Positions 8,901 to 16,978 are shown, counted from the stretch's first letter. The stretch is DNA of 38,308 bases from Candidatus Obscuribacterales bacterium (GCA_021732565.1 JAKFUT010000116.1:1-38308), one strand, 5' to 3'. Numbers and translations are program-made. The notes: generated by a model not told the origin, from the sequence alone.

Positions 8901-11004
8901 AATTTCGAACACCCCCACTTTCAGCAAGATCAATCTTCCGTCGTCTCCCGGTCCTGTCGCCCGCGCAACAAACGTCGTAAGTGGTGTCACACACCAGCAG
9001 CCGCTCGCCGAGTATCAACTTCCCGACGAGCAGGATGATCAAACAGCAACGTCGGACAACATCGCGGGATATTACGAATATATGTCGCGTCGTGCCCAGC
9101 TACCCGTGGCATCCGATGTACCCGCACCGGCAGCGGTGCCTACTGAAGTAACGGACCCCAAGACATTAACCGCTGATGAGACAGCGGGCGAGCCAGGAAT
9201 TGGGGAGCAAGAGGAGAGCTTCGAACCACCTGCGGTAGACGAGGGCGATCTTGAAGATCGCGTAGAGAACCAGACCGATGCCACATATCTGAGCCAGGAG
9301 AGCCAGCCTTACGTTGAGCCTTTGGTGCATTCATTCGATTGTCAACATCCCGATCAGATCGCAAGCTTTTCCGAACTGAGACAGGGCAACTATGATGAAC
9401 CATTCGGTGACTACGGGTTCCACCAAGACTTTAATACATCTCATCAAAATCAGGGGGCTTCTGTTGAGGCGGAAGGGCACCATATAAGCCATCAGTCGTC
9501 CGACGTTGAGCATGCAATTGATCCGCACCATCCCTATGAACAAGCAGCGGACCAATCGGTCTCAGACCCGCTCGACGATCACCGGACTGAAGAGTACCAG
9601 GCAAATCAACAGCAGGTCCCTGCAATTAGTCAGTTCCATGACCAGAGTCCATATTCGCGCCAACAACCTGTTTCTGAGAAGTCGTACCAGCAATCACCGG
9701 AGCACCAGCAACCCGGGCCAGGGCCTGAACCATATCAATCGAACCCCATCCATCAATATAACGGCGCACCTGAGCCAACAGCTACTCCGCAGGCACCATA
9801 TCATCATTCTGAGTTCGACGGGCACAACGTTCAACCTGCACAGGCTGCCCGTCAAGAGAATCTTCAGGATGTGCATCAGCAGGGATTTGCTCAACCATCG
9901 GCCCGGCATCAGGGTTTTTCAGGACATGAGCCGGAGCACCGTTCTCATGCGCAGCCACTTTACGAGGAACCGGCACCTGTCAATCCGCCATATCAATCCA
10001 CGGGAAGTAATCTGCCAGTGCACGCGCGCGACTTGCAAGGGCAGCCGCAACCAATCTATGAGTCGCCATCTAAGCAAAAACCAGGATATGAATTTCCCCC
10101 TTCCACCTACGATTTGCAAGGGCAGACACCCTACGAGCAACCTGGTCCTCTACGCCAGGAGTCGAGCTTCGAGCTGCAGGGGCAAGAGAGAGAGTTTGAA
10201 CAGTCGGCTCGACAGCCAGGCTGGCAGCGCTCTTCGGGATATGAACATCCTGCCAATCAGCAGCCCTGTTCAACGGGATATCAGCATCCCTACGAACTGC
10301 AAGGTCAATCATCCGGTTTTGACCTGCAAGGTCAGTCTTCTGATTTGCAAGGTCAGCCGTCAGAATACAATTCGCTTCCACAAAGCCAAGGACAACAGAA
10401 TCAGGAACCCCCGTTTCAGTCACCAGTCGAGCAGTATACAGATGAGTATTACCACGATGATCAAACGTCGACAAGAATACTGACACCAGGAAGCCCACCG
10501 GCTAACCAGAATGATATCGACGAACAGTCGGCCACATTCATTCTTGAGGCACCGCCCGATGCCGGAATCTACCAGCAACGGCGAGAGCTGCAAAGCGAGC
10601 CTGCACCACCGGTAATGCCACTGCCACCGCCACTGCCTTCATACTTGCGTTCCAACACGAAGCGTCCTGTGCCCGACGTGATATATGACACTGTTCCTGC
10701 GGAGCAGCACGAGGTAAGTGCGCCACATTATCTGTCGGTAAACGCCAGAATCATTGTCGAGGGATCCATGGATTCCTTGAGTAAGGGGTACCGGGTAACA
10801 TTGGAAGGGCTGACGGAACGGTGGGTGCCGATGGTCATTTACGAATTTTGTGAGGAGGTCATTCTTCACCACATTTTTGATTCACAGGGTCGACGAAGAA
10901 CTCGTCGCATAGCTCTACCGATGAAGCAGGCGTTGCAATTGGCTGAGAATGATCTGACCACCAATTTTCACCAATACCTTCGCCTCTACGCGCAGGGAAA
11001 TTAG
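5944..11004 (+). CDS. Giant LysM protein with zinc ribbon and Gly/Pro- and Gln-rich repeat regions
   Basis: A 1686-residue protein with no visible signal peptide or membrane segment. In order: a disordered N-terminus; a collagen-like Gly/Pro-rich stretch (about 200-345); a predicted helical part (350-600); a His/Asp- and Lys/Glu-rich charged stretch (about 605-675); LysM 1 (about 677-737, YRVRQGDSLVTIA); LysM 2 (about 838-900, YVCRIGDTLRSIA); a zinc ribbon with C929, C932, C943 and C946 (CPAC and CPGC); a disordered Gln/His/Pro/Tyr-rich region (about 1000-1560) with repeated LQGQ units; and a compact C-terminal domain (about 1597-1686) that I do not recognise. LysM usually binds peptidoglycan or other N-acetylglucosamine polymers. 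Without an export signal the protein may be cytosolic or use an unknown route. A membrane protein follows on the same strand after about 150 bases. Function unknown. Confidence 0.85.
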   Translation: MVTPKPNEGDDPSKDHRAANPPGGQEINASDIFRGRAGSTPPGDKPNPTPPSTTQSDGAAAAAEKTRKPSDGRPQLGEHSLEAKREGGDAGPLIHRTMPDRPQGVRDANQAAIENANMQTATGVAKPVTVEFREGGSQSMVRIKADDGRTVLYSRPGADGRDEFFKQNGGKLVQSDRLGQPIPNGESLAVRNIQMGRQFGQPGDTPPVQRPNRSSDVQAGKGPQTADGGLVPGAKRLDVADKPVPVGKTPEVIVKPGSPTGPVTDATAPKGAKPSDSPTSGGPPGAKGQPGDAAPGGVPKGPVDLASGGRSPGGKPGDVAGIGPAGPGGIPGDLGGKPGALDGTPGAGPQLDDLSPDGKTVQSMDGRLQELLADPRLQAKLLDVLQPDGDAVVDPRLQEIFKGLDQNQIEAMRMGLVEGLQEGLVFDGLDPVLQGKLQQLAEILGVREVPAGILDAINQQGIPGSETLGAVMRDMDRAARLLEAEGRSPHEVMAALMGRTIDGGESRTFSVSLDARSQSLIDRLQGDVLKGAGDGVVQVASSENFSADIVDGGDGSVVRREGSEHSVVRIAAGDLPPALNDAADRPTDSYEDTPDTPDQPVYKQENFETLHTKPEDKKHHEHHDDDKPVKSGPTPEEIAMLAQKKLEEENKRKEREEEERRLDKERKDKEKKNKRGSYRVRQGDSLVTIAQTQCKDGSVAPLIYDINRGQIPEKFHGVRRAAWLKVNQVLALPSENDVANYKRGTVRHANIDMSVPAGDTGVVPTPPGGFASPEAELAAKFGMAWGSGLGGAAKPDEEIKGSRSDDVKRKIRENRENIEEALGTGQQKPAVPAPNRIKYVCRIGDTLRSIALRHPALQDVKLWELVAVVNELSTEVNSKNDPIAKLARGQILFLPTPEDIQSWRAGTFHNESSFALLEGSYVEMTRKDCPACSRPSLVSVLVCPGCGLNMDGEPVEKLEAAPVAATPRSVAHSYARDVWSDGSDDSISNTPTFSKINLPSSPGPVARATNVVSGVTHQQPLAEYQLPDEQDDQTATSDNIAGYYEYMSRRAQLPVASDVPAPAAVPTEVTDPKTLTADETAGEPGIGEQEESFEPPAVDEGDLEDRVENQTDATYLSQESQPYVEPLVHSFDCQHPDQIASFSELRQGNYDEPFGDYGFHQDFNTSHQNQGASVEAEGHHISHQSSDVEHAIDPHHPYEQAADQSVSDPLDDHRTEEYQANQQQVPAISQFHDQSPYSRQQPVSEKSYQQSPEHQQPGPGPEPYQSNPIHQYNGAPEPTATPQAPYHHSEFDGHNVQPAQAARQENLQDVHQQGFAQPSARHQGFSGHEPEHRSHAQPLYEEPAPVNPPYQSTGSNLPVHARDLQGQPQPIYESPSKQKPGYEFPPSTYDLQGQTPYEQPGPLRQESSFELQGQEREFEQSARQPGWQRSSGYEHPANQQPCSTGYQHPYELQGQSSGFDLQGQSSDLQGQPSEYNSLPQSQGQQNQEPPFQSPVEQYTDEYYHDDQTSTRILTPGSPPANQNDIDEQSATFILEAPPDAGIYQQRRELQSEPAPPVMPLPPPLPSYLRSNTKRPVPDVIYDTVPAEQHEVSAPHYLSVNARIIVEGSMDSLSKGYRVTLEGLTERWVPMVIYEFCEEVILHHIFDSQGRRRTRRIALPMKQALQLAENDLTTNFHQYLRLYAQGN
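6640..6990 (+). repeat. Collagen-like Gly/Pro-rich coding region
   Basis: Within the giant LysM gene the codons give repeated Gly-Pro-Gly, Pro-Gly-Asp and Gly-Lys-Pro-Gly units (for example GGKPGDVAGIGPAGPGGIPG). It is not a regular Gly-X-Y triplet tract, so triple-helix formation is doubtful. A flexible spacer is more likely. Confidence 0.6.
10029..10361 (+). repeat. LQGQ repeat region
   Basis: Six copies of an LQGQ core (DLQGQ, ELQGQ) occur in this part of the giant LysM gene, preceded by Tyr, Phe or Ser-containing spacers. The corresponding DNA word is a variant of YTGCARGGNCA. The copies differ at synonymous positions, so this is an old repeat maintained at the protein level. Confidence 0.7.
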
Positions 11005-11156
11005 CCAGTGCAAACCAATCGGCGCGTGCTAACAAATTCACTTTCATTTCCAACGTTTGCTTGGCATTGTCCTGATTGTCTTGACTGTGACTGGAGCGCC
11101 GACCGGAGCGAACGACAACACAACAGTAAATAAGCGCGGTAACACTAGAGGGGCCG

Positions 11157-12335
11157 ATGTGGCAGGGAATTATTGAAACAAACATCGAAGATGCCAGAGA
11201 CAAACTCCTGGACAGCTGCCGCCAAAACCCGTTGCTTTCCAAATTTGGATTTAGACAGACAAAAGATCTGCTCGTTCAAGTAGAAGGCGATGCCATCGTA
11301 TTACGCCACAGATCTGTTCTTGGAAAAGCAACTTGCCCGGCAATGGTGATAAATCTCTATCCGCGCGGTAACCAGACAGCCTTCACTGCAAGTATGAAGC
11401 TTGGATCGGCAGGGCTTGGTCCGCTGTTCGTCAGTACCGCAGGTTTGAGCTTGCTGATAGGAGTCTGCTTTATCTCAATTCTTGTGGCGCCACTCAGTTC
11501 GCTGCCGTGGGGAATAGGCATCTTCTTCGCTTTAATTTTAAGCTTTCTCTGGATAAGGGTTCTGGCTTCTTTGCATACTACCAAACTTACCGCTCTGCAG
11601 CACCTGAAGACCGTGTGGTTAAATTCCAGCTCTTCCGACACGCAAATTCAGAGCGGGCGCGTTTATCAAATTGTTCCTCAAGAGAGGTTCAAACCGAAGT
11701 TGATTGGGCTGAGCACGATACCGACCAACGATTCGCTAGAGGTTGTACTCAATTCTCCGGCTGCGGAGATTCTGCAGCACGCCGAGAGTTACAAAAGAAC
11801 GAACCAACCAACAGTTCCAGAGAAACTTGGATTCTCAGGCAAACCTGTGTTTGCGCTCTCGGTGCTGAAAGGTTCCATCATCATAAAACGAATTCGACCT
11901 TCAACGTTCCTTACGATGGGGCTTTTGAGCAATTTTGCGGCGCTGGACTTTGCACTGAGATTGCGAGTGAAGGTGGTTCCAAATGAATCAGGAAGCACTC
12001 TTCGAATTTCCGCCAGCACCACTTTGCTCCGCAAGTTCTGGACCGTGGCCGCCTATACGATTGGCTTCCTGCTCGTCGGCGCAGGCGCATTGTTTCTCTT
12101 CTTTCTGGTGATCCCGACGGTTCTGCTTCCCGCCTATCTGCCTCTATTTACTGTATTGGTTTTAACAACCTTTGGTGGACTTTGGATCGAACTCGAAATG
12201 AACTCATCTGATAAAACGGAATATTTGCAACTACTGGGCGAACTGGGTGAGCTTCTCGCTGAGCGCGGTGAGAATAGCGAAATTAACGAAAAAATCGAGA
12301 GCTTACCGAAGGGCACCATAGTCACCATGCTTTAA
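11157..12335 (+). CDS. Internally duplicated membrane protein of unknown function
   Basis: A 392-residue protein with ATG at 11157 after a GAGGGG ribosome site about 5 bases upstream. It has two hydrophobic hairpins, at about residues 90-138 and 295-347. Each is preceded by a soluble beta-rich segment (first about 30-85, with VQVEGDAIVLRHRS; second about 225-290, with LSVLKGSIIIKRIRP) and followed by a helical amphipathic stretch (TTKLTALQHLKTVW in the first half, KTEYLQLLGELGELL in the second). This reads as an internal duplication of one soluble-plus-hairpin unit. It follows the giant LysM gene on the same strand and may share its transcript. I do not recognise the family. Confidence 0.75.
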   Translation: MWQGIIETNIEDARDKLLDSCRQNPLLSKFGFRQTKDLLVQVEGDAIVLRHRSVLGKATCPAMVINLYPRGNQTAFTASMKLGSAGLGPLFVSTAGLSLLIGVCFISILVAPLSSLPWGIGIFFALILSFLWIRVLASLHTTKLTALQHLKTVWLNSSSSDTQIQSGRVYQIVPQERFKPKLIGLSTIPTNDSLEVVLNSPAAEILQHAESYKRTNQPTVPEKLGFSGKPVFALSVLKGSIIIKRIRPSTFLTMGLLSNFAALDFALRLRVKVVPNESGSTLRISASTTLLRKFWTVAAYTIGFLLVGAGALFLFFLVIPTVLLPAYLPLFTVLVLTTFGGLWIELEMNSSDKTEYLQLLGELGELLAERGENSEINEKIESLPKGTIVTML

Positions 12336-12362
12336 CTTCGCTGCTTCTCGGGCTCTTTTCGG

Positions 12363-12395
12363 TGCCCTTGCCGTGCCCTTGCCGTGCCCTTGCCG
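12363..12395 (+). repeat. 11-bp tandem repeat, three copies
   Basis: Three exact head-to-tail copies of TGCCCTTGCCG lie at 12363-12373, 12374-12384 and 12385-12395, between the convergent stops at 12335 and 12522. No terminator hairpin is obvious in the gap. This is probably slippage-prone filler. Confidence 0.9.
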
Positions 12396-12521
12396 TCGTT
12401 GGCGGTGAAATGCCTGGCGCTATTACGGCATCGAATATAGTGCCTGTGCACTAAGTGAATAATTCGCTACTGCGCTCATTTCCCTCTGGCTCCACAGTGG
12501 CAAGAGCTTACTCAGACCCTA

Positions 12522-13706
12522 TCATTTTTCAAAAGGATAGCTGTCAAATAGCTGTTTGCCCAGGCCCAAATATGGATCATCCAAGTCCGAGTCGAGTATC
12601 TCACGGTAAAGCCACTTAACTATGTTCTCAGGCTGGTGTACACCGGTTCGCAGTTTATTATGAATCTTGTCTCGTCTGAGTCGTTCATTTATGAGCGTAT
12701 CTTGGATGAGTGCCTCCCATTTGGCTGTTTCCGCAGCGGACAAATCAGGTACGCTCTTGGGAGGAGTTGCCGACTCGTAGGATGGTGGAGTGTATGACGG
12801 GTTTATCACTGCCTTCAAAGGTGCCTGGCTGGCAGACTTAGATATCAAGCGCAGTGCGCTTTCCGGGGCGCTATGCCCTATACTCGTAGGCGGGTTTGCC
12901 GAAATTCGCCTTGCAAGGGCGGGCGGAGTCGTTCTTACGGGTTCTGGTTCCGGTTGTTTTCGCCCTAATAAATTATTCCAAAAACTGCTGCCTGGCGAAG
13001 AGACGCCACTATTTGCAGGAGAGCGCTCATTCCCGAAAGCGGGAGAACTGGTTTCACCGTTGAGGGGGTACTTGCCTCTTCCATCATCGGCGTTCGCTCT
13101 TGAACCTATTCTTTCGCCGATTGCGGGGCTGCCACCGTAACCCTTACCCGTCGATCCCCAATCGCCTCCCCATCCCCCCGGTTGTTCACCTGGCGACCAA
13201 CCGTCGGTGGTGGCCTCAGTGCGATAGTAATGATCAAGGAACCCCTTACGATCGGCGGGCTTACTGTTTGCCAAGATTGACAGATCTCGCAATTTCTTCA
13301 ACTGCTCCAGGTAGGTGTTCGCCGAATAGATTCCTGGCAGAACATCAAGAACTTGTCCGTCCGAAGCGCACACAACCGTGGCTATGTTGCCCTGCAAAGT
13401 TCTTTTGATTACATGTCCGTTTTGAAAATCTATCTTGACGATAGGAACCGGTCTGAGCGAATGCCACACTGGTTCAAACCACTGGTTTATGTATTCGGCG
13501 ATGTCTTGATTGGAGAACAGCACGGTTCTCGCCAGCCGTGCGTTTGTTCAACAAAATTCCTCGTCTAACCTACCGAGCATCTCAAACAAGAGCACAAGCT
13601 TGTTCGACTCGATGGAGCTGCGCACTGCCGACGGATAGTCGGCATGCCATTTCACTAAACCCGGTGTGCAGTACTGGGGTTTCTCATCGTCATTGTTGAC
13701 GTTCAT
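12522..13706 (-). CDS. Thioredoxin-fold protein with in-frame TGA: candidate selenoprotein
   Basis: Read from ATG at 13706, the frame is open to a stop at 12522 except for one TGA at 13550-13548 (codon 53). With TGA read as selenocysteine the product has 394 residues. Before it comes a typical thioredoxin-like lead: W20, then a helix and strand (SSIESNKLVLLFEMLG), then LDEEFC52, then Sec53, then TNARLARTVLFSN. After it come a helix (DIAEYINQWFEPVW), strands, a VVCASDGQVLDVLPG segment matching the fold's last strands, a disordered middle and a conserved-looking C-terminal tail (WLYREILDSDLDDPYLGLG). The protein thus makes sense only if both sides of the TGA are joined. Starting after the TGA at GTG 13523 would give a 333-residue protein lacking the first strand, helix and redox motif. 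Alternatives are a nonsense mutation or a sequence error replacing a Cys codon. Substrate unknown. Confidence 0.8.
13515..13549 (-). promoter_or_regulatory. SECIS-like stem-loop at the in-frame TGA
   Basis: On the minus-strand RNA, GAACA (13549-13545, including the GA of the UGA) pairs perfectly with UGUUC (13519-13515). A three-base bulge AAC follows on the 5' side, then GCACGG (13541-13536) pairs perfectly with CCGUGC (13525-13520). The apical loop is CUGGCGAGAA, containing GG. Bacterial SECIS elements sit immediately after the UGA inside the coding region and present a G in a small apical loop to SelB. The position and G content fit. The distance from UGA to loop (12 bases) is somewhat shorter than the usual range I remember. 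Confidence 0.6.
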
Positions 13707-14009
13707 GTGTTCGACCGACCTTCGCCCATCTTGATCTTATTCCCTTATATCTCTCAAATGAGTCTTATCCAAGTTTTGTCGAGTCACCAATTTTTCACAA
13801 ACAGGTTTCGGCAAATTACGTAGCGGCAATCCCGTAAAGGCTTGACAAATTGGACCACATGAGAAATCCACATGGTTGAAACGCTACTGATACGCCGCCG
13901 GGATGAGAATGTTCTCACAGAAGGATGGCAAACGGAAATGCACCCGGTTCACCAATCCCTCTCCTAAAAAATCCAAAAGAACTTACTAAATGGTTGGAGG
14001 CTCGGAAGA
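13707..14009. other. Divergent intergenic region
   Basis: About 300 bases between the candidate selenoprotein and the TadG-like gene, which point away from each other. A TTGACA box occurs at 13842-13847 but no good -10 box follows at normal spacing. The ribosome site of the rightward gene is GGAGG near 13996-14000. No other structure seen. Confidence 0.4.
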
Positions 14010-16283
14010 ATGAAATTACGGCGCAATAATGGTTCGACACTGGGATTTATAGCAGCTAGCACATTGGTACTCTGCGGAGTAGGAGCAGGGGTAATGTATG
14101 CGGTGATGGCAGCGAGCGGTACGCGAGAAGCGGTGAACGCAGCAGATGCCGGAGTGTTGAATGTGGCGCAAAAGATCACGACGCGCGGAGTAAAGCTCGC
14201 CAATAGTTTCGAGGTAGAGAACTTTGGAGCGTACGTGAATGGCAAATCCGAGATCACGCTTGAGAATTACAATAGAGTGGTGGCACACGCGATGTTGGCG
14301 GCGATAAATGCGCGAAAGATCGATCAACTGCCGTCGACACCAACATCCGCGACGGTGAATGCCAGCCAGTTAGTGAAAGCAGCAAATGAAATAGGTGCCC
14401 GGCTATCTGCAACATTGGACAATGAAGAACAGGTAAAGGAACAGTTTGCGAAGCTTGCTTCAGCCAACAGCACACGCATGTTGACGTCCGATGCGGAGAT
14501 AAAAGTTGTACATTATGAAGTGGGGTTCGCCGGTATTGAAGATTCCAGCAATGTGTACTTCGATAAAGCCACAGGCATAGATCCCTCGAAGTATGGAGTA
14601 TCAAATGCCAAAGGTAGCAACTATGTTGCGGGATATTCGAAGATCAACGTTCCCGGAATGAGCGAAAGTTTGATGACAGTGCCGGTTAATCCTGACGGTC
14701 AACCGCACCTCATTTCCAAATCGTTGTTCCTGACCCGGTCGCAGGCAATGGCAAAGGGCTTGCCCGCCACAGCAGTTCCGAATGCATTTTTCATAACAGC
14801 TGAAATTCGCGATAAGAAAACAGGAGTGACCAGCCAACAAAATGGCATCGCGATGGTCGGAGTTCGAGACAAGAAATTTGCGGTGGCGTTCCCGCACGGT
14901 TATGTAGCGATTGTTAATCCTGCGGGCTACAGAGGCGGAGCCAGAAGAGCGCCGTCGGTAGACAACATCTTCAACAACGAATTAGCCACCGGTATATTTC
15001 TGGCCAAGGGCGACAATGGTGGAGTGGTTGCGTTCTCGGCAAACGTAGATGGCGGGGAAAACCTGCTCAGCAAGTGGGCTGCATACAACAGCGATCCAAC
15101 AGGGACAGCGCAGCCACCAGTAACCGGAAAGGATGGCAAGCCGCTCATCTACCTGGCAGACGGTTCACCGGCAACTTCGGCGGATCAACTGAAGGCAATC
15201 ACAGGAATCGGGTCGCCACAGGCCGGATGCTACGCATCAAATGTTGGCGGAGACGGAGCAATTCCGCAAGCTGCGGCGATGCTTCCAGCGTTCCAGAGAG
15301 CATATGATCATGATTTTGAAGAGTTCCCCGGAGACAACTCGGAACTGACCGCAGTTGAGCAAATGAAGCAGAATGTTTGGGATGCATATGCAATAGCGTG
15401 GCCGAAGTGGAACGCACTCAATCAAAAAGGACTGACTGTACAACAAGCAAATGTGATGGCCGAATGTCCGGTACCCAGCTCACAGGGTCTCAAGCACAGC
15501 GCTCTGGCACTCTTTGATCACTCAGCTCAGTATGCTATTCACAGCACGTCGCCAAAATTCACCAAACCGGGATCTGCTGCTGAACTGTGCAATCAAATCG
15601 GAGCAGGCTCGGAAGCTGCCATAGACCAGCTAGCCGACCAGGTGCATCAGATCAAACCTGAGGCTTCCAAAGATGAAGTGAAAGCGCTAATCAATTCAAC
15701 AACGCTTCCGATTGATTCTACTCAGTACATTTACATGGCAGACGAAACAAGTCGTAAATTGGTCTGCTCGCCCCGGCCTCCAAAATGGTCAACAACGACG
15801 GCTGTACCGGATGGCAAGACAGAATTGCATACATCGAAAGATTACGGCACCGTTGGAACGATCGCTAACCCGTCGCATGACCGTGGCATCCACGATGTGC
15901 TCTTCTACCAGAACCCTGATCGCGATAAGAAGTGCCGTGGCTACGACCAGGTTGGTTACACCCCTTGCAGCGGACACAACAACTGCGTTGCAATCGTTGA
16001 ATTCCGCAACACGGTAACGAACATCGACAACTCGGTGAACGATAACTCGGTGAACAGCAACAATATCACTAACATCACCAACATCACTCAGGTCACGAAC
16101 AATACCAACATATTCAACAACATCACAATCACCAGCACATTCTACGGCGGTGGCGGTGGAGTCGGCGGCGGCGGTGGCGCCGGTGGTGGTGGCGGAACCG
16201 GCGGTGGTGGCGGAGCTGGCGGTGGCGGCGGACATGCCGGTCCTACCGATTCCACCCCGGTAACATTTGCACAACCCAACTAG
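14010..16283 (+). CDS. TadG-like membrane-anchored protein with Asn- and Gly-rich C-terminus
   Basis: A 757-residue protein. The N-terminus has the pattern of the Flp pilus-assembly TadE/TadG-type anchor: basic residues, GSTLGFIAAS, one membrane helix (about 11-35), then REAVNAADAGVLNVAQ, matching the characteristic NAADA box. A large, probably extracytoplasmic domain with several Cys follows and is unfamiliar to me. The C-terminus has an Asn/Thr/Ile-rich stretch (about 670-710, repeats like NITNIT) that may form a beta-helical stalk. A tail of nearly pure Gly blocks separated by single Val, Ala or Thr (about 712-744) ends it. A GGAGG ribosome site precedes the ATG. No other tad gene is in the window. 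It may be a surface or pilus-associated protein; this is inferred from the anchor only. Confidence 0.75.
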   Translation: MKLRRNNGSTLGFIAASTLVLCGVGAGVMYAVMAASGTREAVNAADAGVLNVAQKITTRGVKLANSFEVENFGAYVNGKSEITLENYNRVVAHAMLAAINARKIDQLPSTPTSATVNASQLVKAANEIGARLSATLDNEEQVKEQFAKLASANSTRMLTSDAEIKVVHYEVGFAGIEDSSNVYFDKATGIDPSKYGVSNAKGSNYVAGYSKINVPGMSESLMTVPVNPDGQPHLISKSLFLTRSQAMAKGLPATAVPNAFFITAEIRDKKTGVTSQQNGIAMVGVRDKKFAVAFPHGYVAIVNPAGYRGGARRAPSVDNIFNNELATGIFLAKGDNGGVVAFSANVDGGENLLSKWAAYNSDPTGTAQPPVTGKDGKPLIYLADGSPATSADQLKAITGIGSPQAGCYASNVGGDGAIPQAAAMLPAFQRAYDHDFEEFPGDNSELTAVEQMKQNVWDAYAIAWPKWNALNQKGLTVQQANVMAECPVPSSQGLKHSALALFDHSAQYAIHSTSPKFTKPGSAAELCNQIGAGSEAAIDQLADQVHQIKPEASKDEVKALINSTTLPIDSTQYIYMADETSRKLVCSPRPPKWSTTTAVPDGKTELHTSKDYGTVGTIANPSHDRGIHDVLFYQNPDRDKKCRGYDQVGYTPCSGHNNCVAIVEFRNTVTNIDNSVNDNSVNSNNITNITNITQVTNNTNIFNNITITSTFYGGGGGVGGGGGAGGGGGTGGGGGAGGGGGHAGPTDSTPVTFAQPN
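16144..16235 (+). repeat. Poly-glycine coding tract
   Basis: GGC/GGT/GGA-rich DNA coding for runs of four to six Gly separated by single Val, Ala or Thr at the C-terminus of the TadG-like protein. Synonymous codons are mixed, so the tract is selected as protein and not a simple DNA microsatellite. Confidence 0.8.
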
Positions 16284-16322
16284 TTTTCCTTCTGCCTACA
16301 ACCTCGAATCCTCAGCAAAGAG

Positions 16323-16346
16323 CCCCTCCCCTGGAGGGGTTTTTTG
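16323..16346 (+). terminator. Rho-independent terminator of the TadG-like gene
   Basis: CCCCTCC (16323-16329) pairs with GGAGGGG (16333-16339) around a CCT loop and is followed at once by six T. It lies 40 bases after the stop. Confidence 0.92.
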
Positions 16347-16531
16347 TTATTGTCGTTGGATTCTAGTCACAAGAAATTCATTGCGGTGAAACGCTCATGA
16401 CACGACTGCTAAACGAGAATACAATCACAGGCGAACAACACACAATGCCTGACACAACATCGACGCAACCCGAAAATGATCTTGAATGAGACACGGGTTA
16501 GCAATGAGAATCTAAAGAGGGGAACTGGCTA

Positions 16532-16978
16532 ATGAGAAAGAACGTAATTGCGTTATCGCTACTATTCTTCGCGTTCACTATCTTCCAAACACCTGCAGCA
16601 GAGGCTGCGTCGAAGAAGCATGACAACTCGAACTATGACGCTCATGAGCTAAAGGCTCCGATGGAGCTTGGCGGCGTGCCGACATACCCGGGAAAGACGC
16701 AGTTCCAAGCGGGAGTTATCACACCCAATGCCGTTGGTGGATGTACCTACAATCAGCGCTTCATCACCGAAGAAGATACCAATACCCTTCTTGGCTGGTA
16801 TCGGCAGGCACTCACCGGAAATTGGAAGGTAGATCCAACTAGCACAGCCGGCACCACAATTGCAGCACGTGATAGAGACAAGAATCTATTCCAACTGACG
16901 GTGTTCTCGTCTTACCCGTCTGGCAAGCATTTCCGCACGGAGTATTTGATAATCTTCAAGGCCGCGAAACCCGAGTAA
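16532..16978 (+). CDS. Small secreted protein of unknown function
   Basis: A 148-residue protein with a Sec signal peptide: a basic start MRKN, a hydrophobic core to about residue 20, and an Ala-Ala-Glu-Ala cleavage region near residue 25. An AGAGGGG ribosome site lies about 10 bases before the ATG. The mature part (VPTYPGKTQF, then TNTLLGWYRQALTGNWKV) resembles small periplasmic domains in which a Pro-Gly segment leads into a helix ending in a Gly/Asn-Trp pair; I cannot name the family. The gene is flanked by its own terminator (17031-17064) and the upstream one, so it is monocistronic. Confidence 0.8.
   Translation: MRKNVIALSLLFFAFTIFQTPAAEAASKKHDNSNYDAHELKAPMELGGVPTYPGKTQFQAGVITPNAVGGCTYNQRFITEEDTNTLLGWYRQALTGNWKVDPTSTAGTTIAARDRDKNLFQLTVFSSYPSGKHFRTEYLIIFKAAKPE

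Noticed and set aside
9506-10483. 325-residue plus-strand frame inside the giant LysM gene
   Set aside because: It is the +1 shadow of the Gln/His-rich repeats; its Arg/Ser/Asn/His-rich composition follows from the codons of the real gene, which continues on both sides.
13842-13847. TTGACA box as promoter of the TadG-like gene
   Set aside because: No acceptable -10 hexamer lies 16-18 bases downstream.
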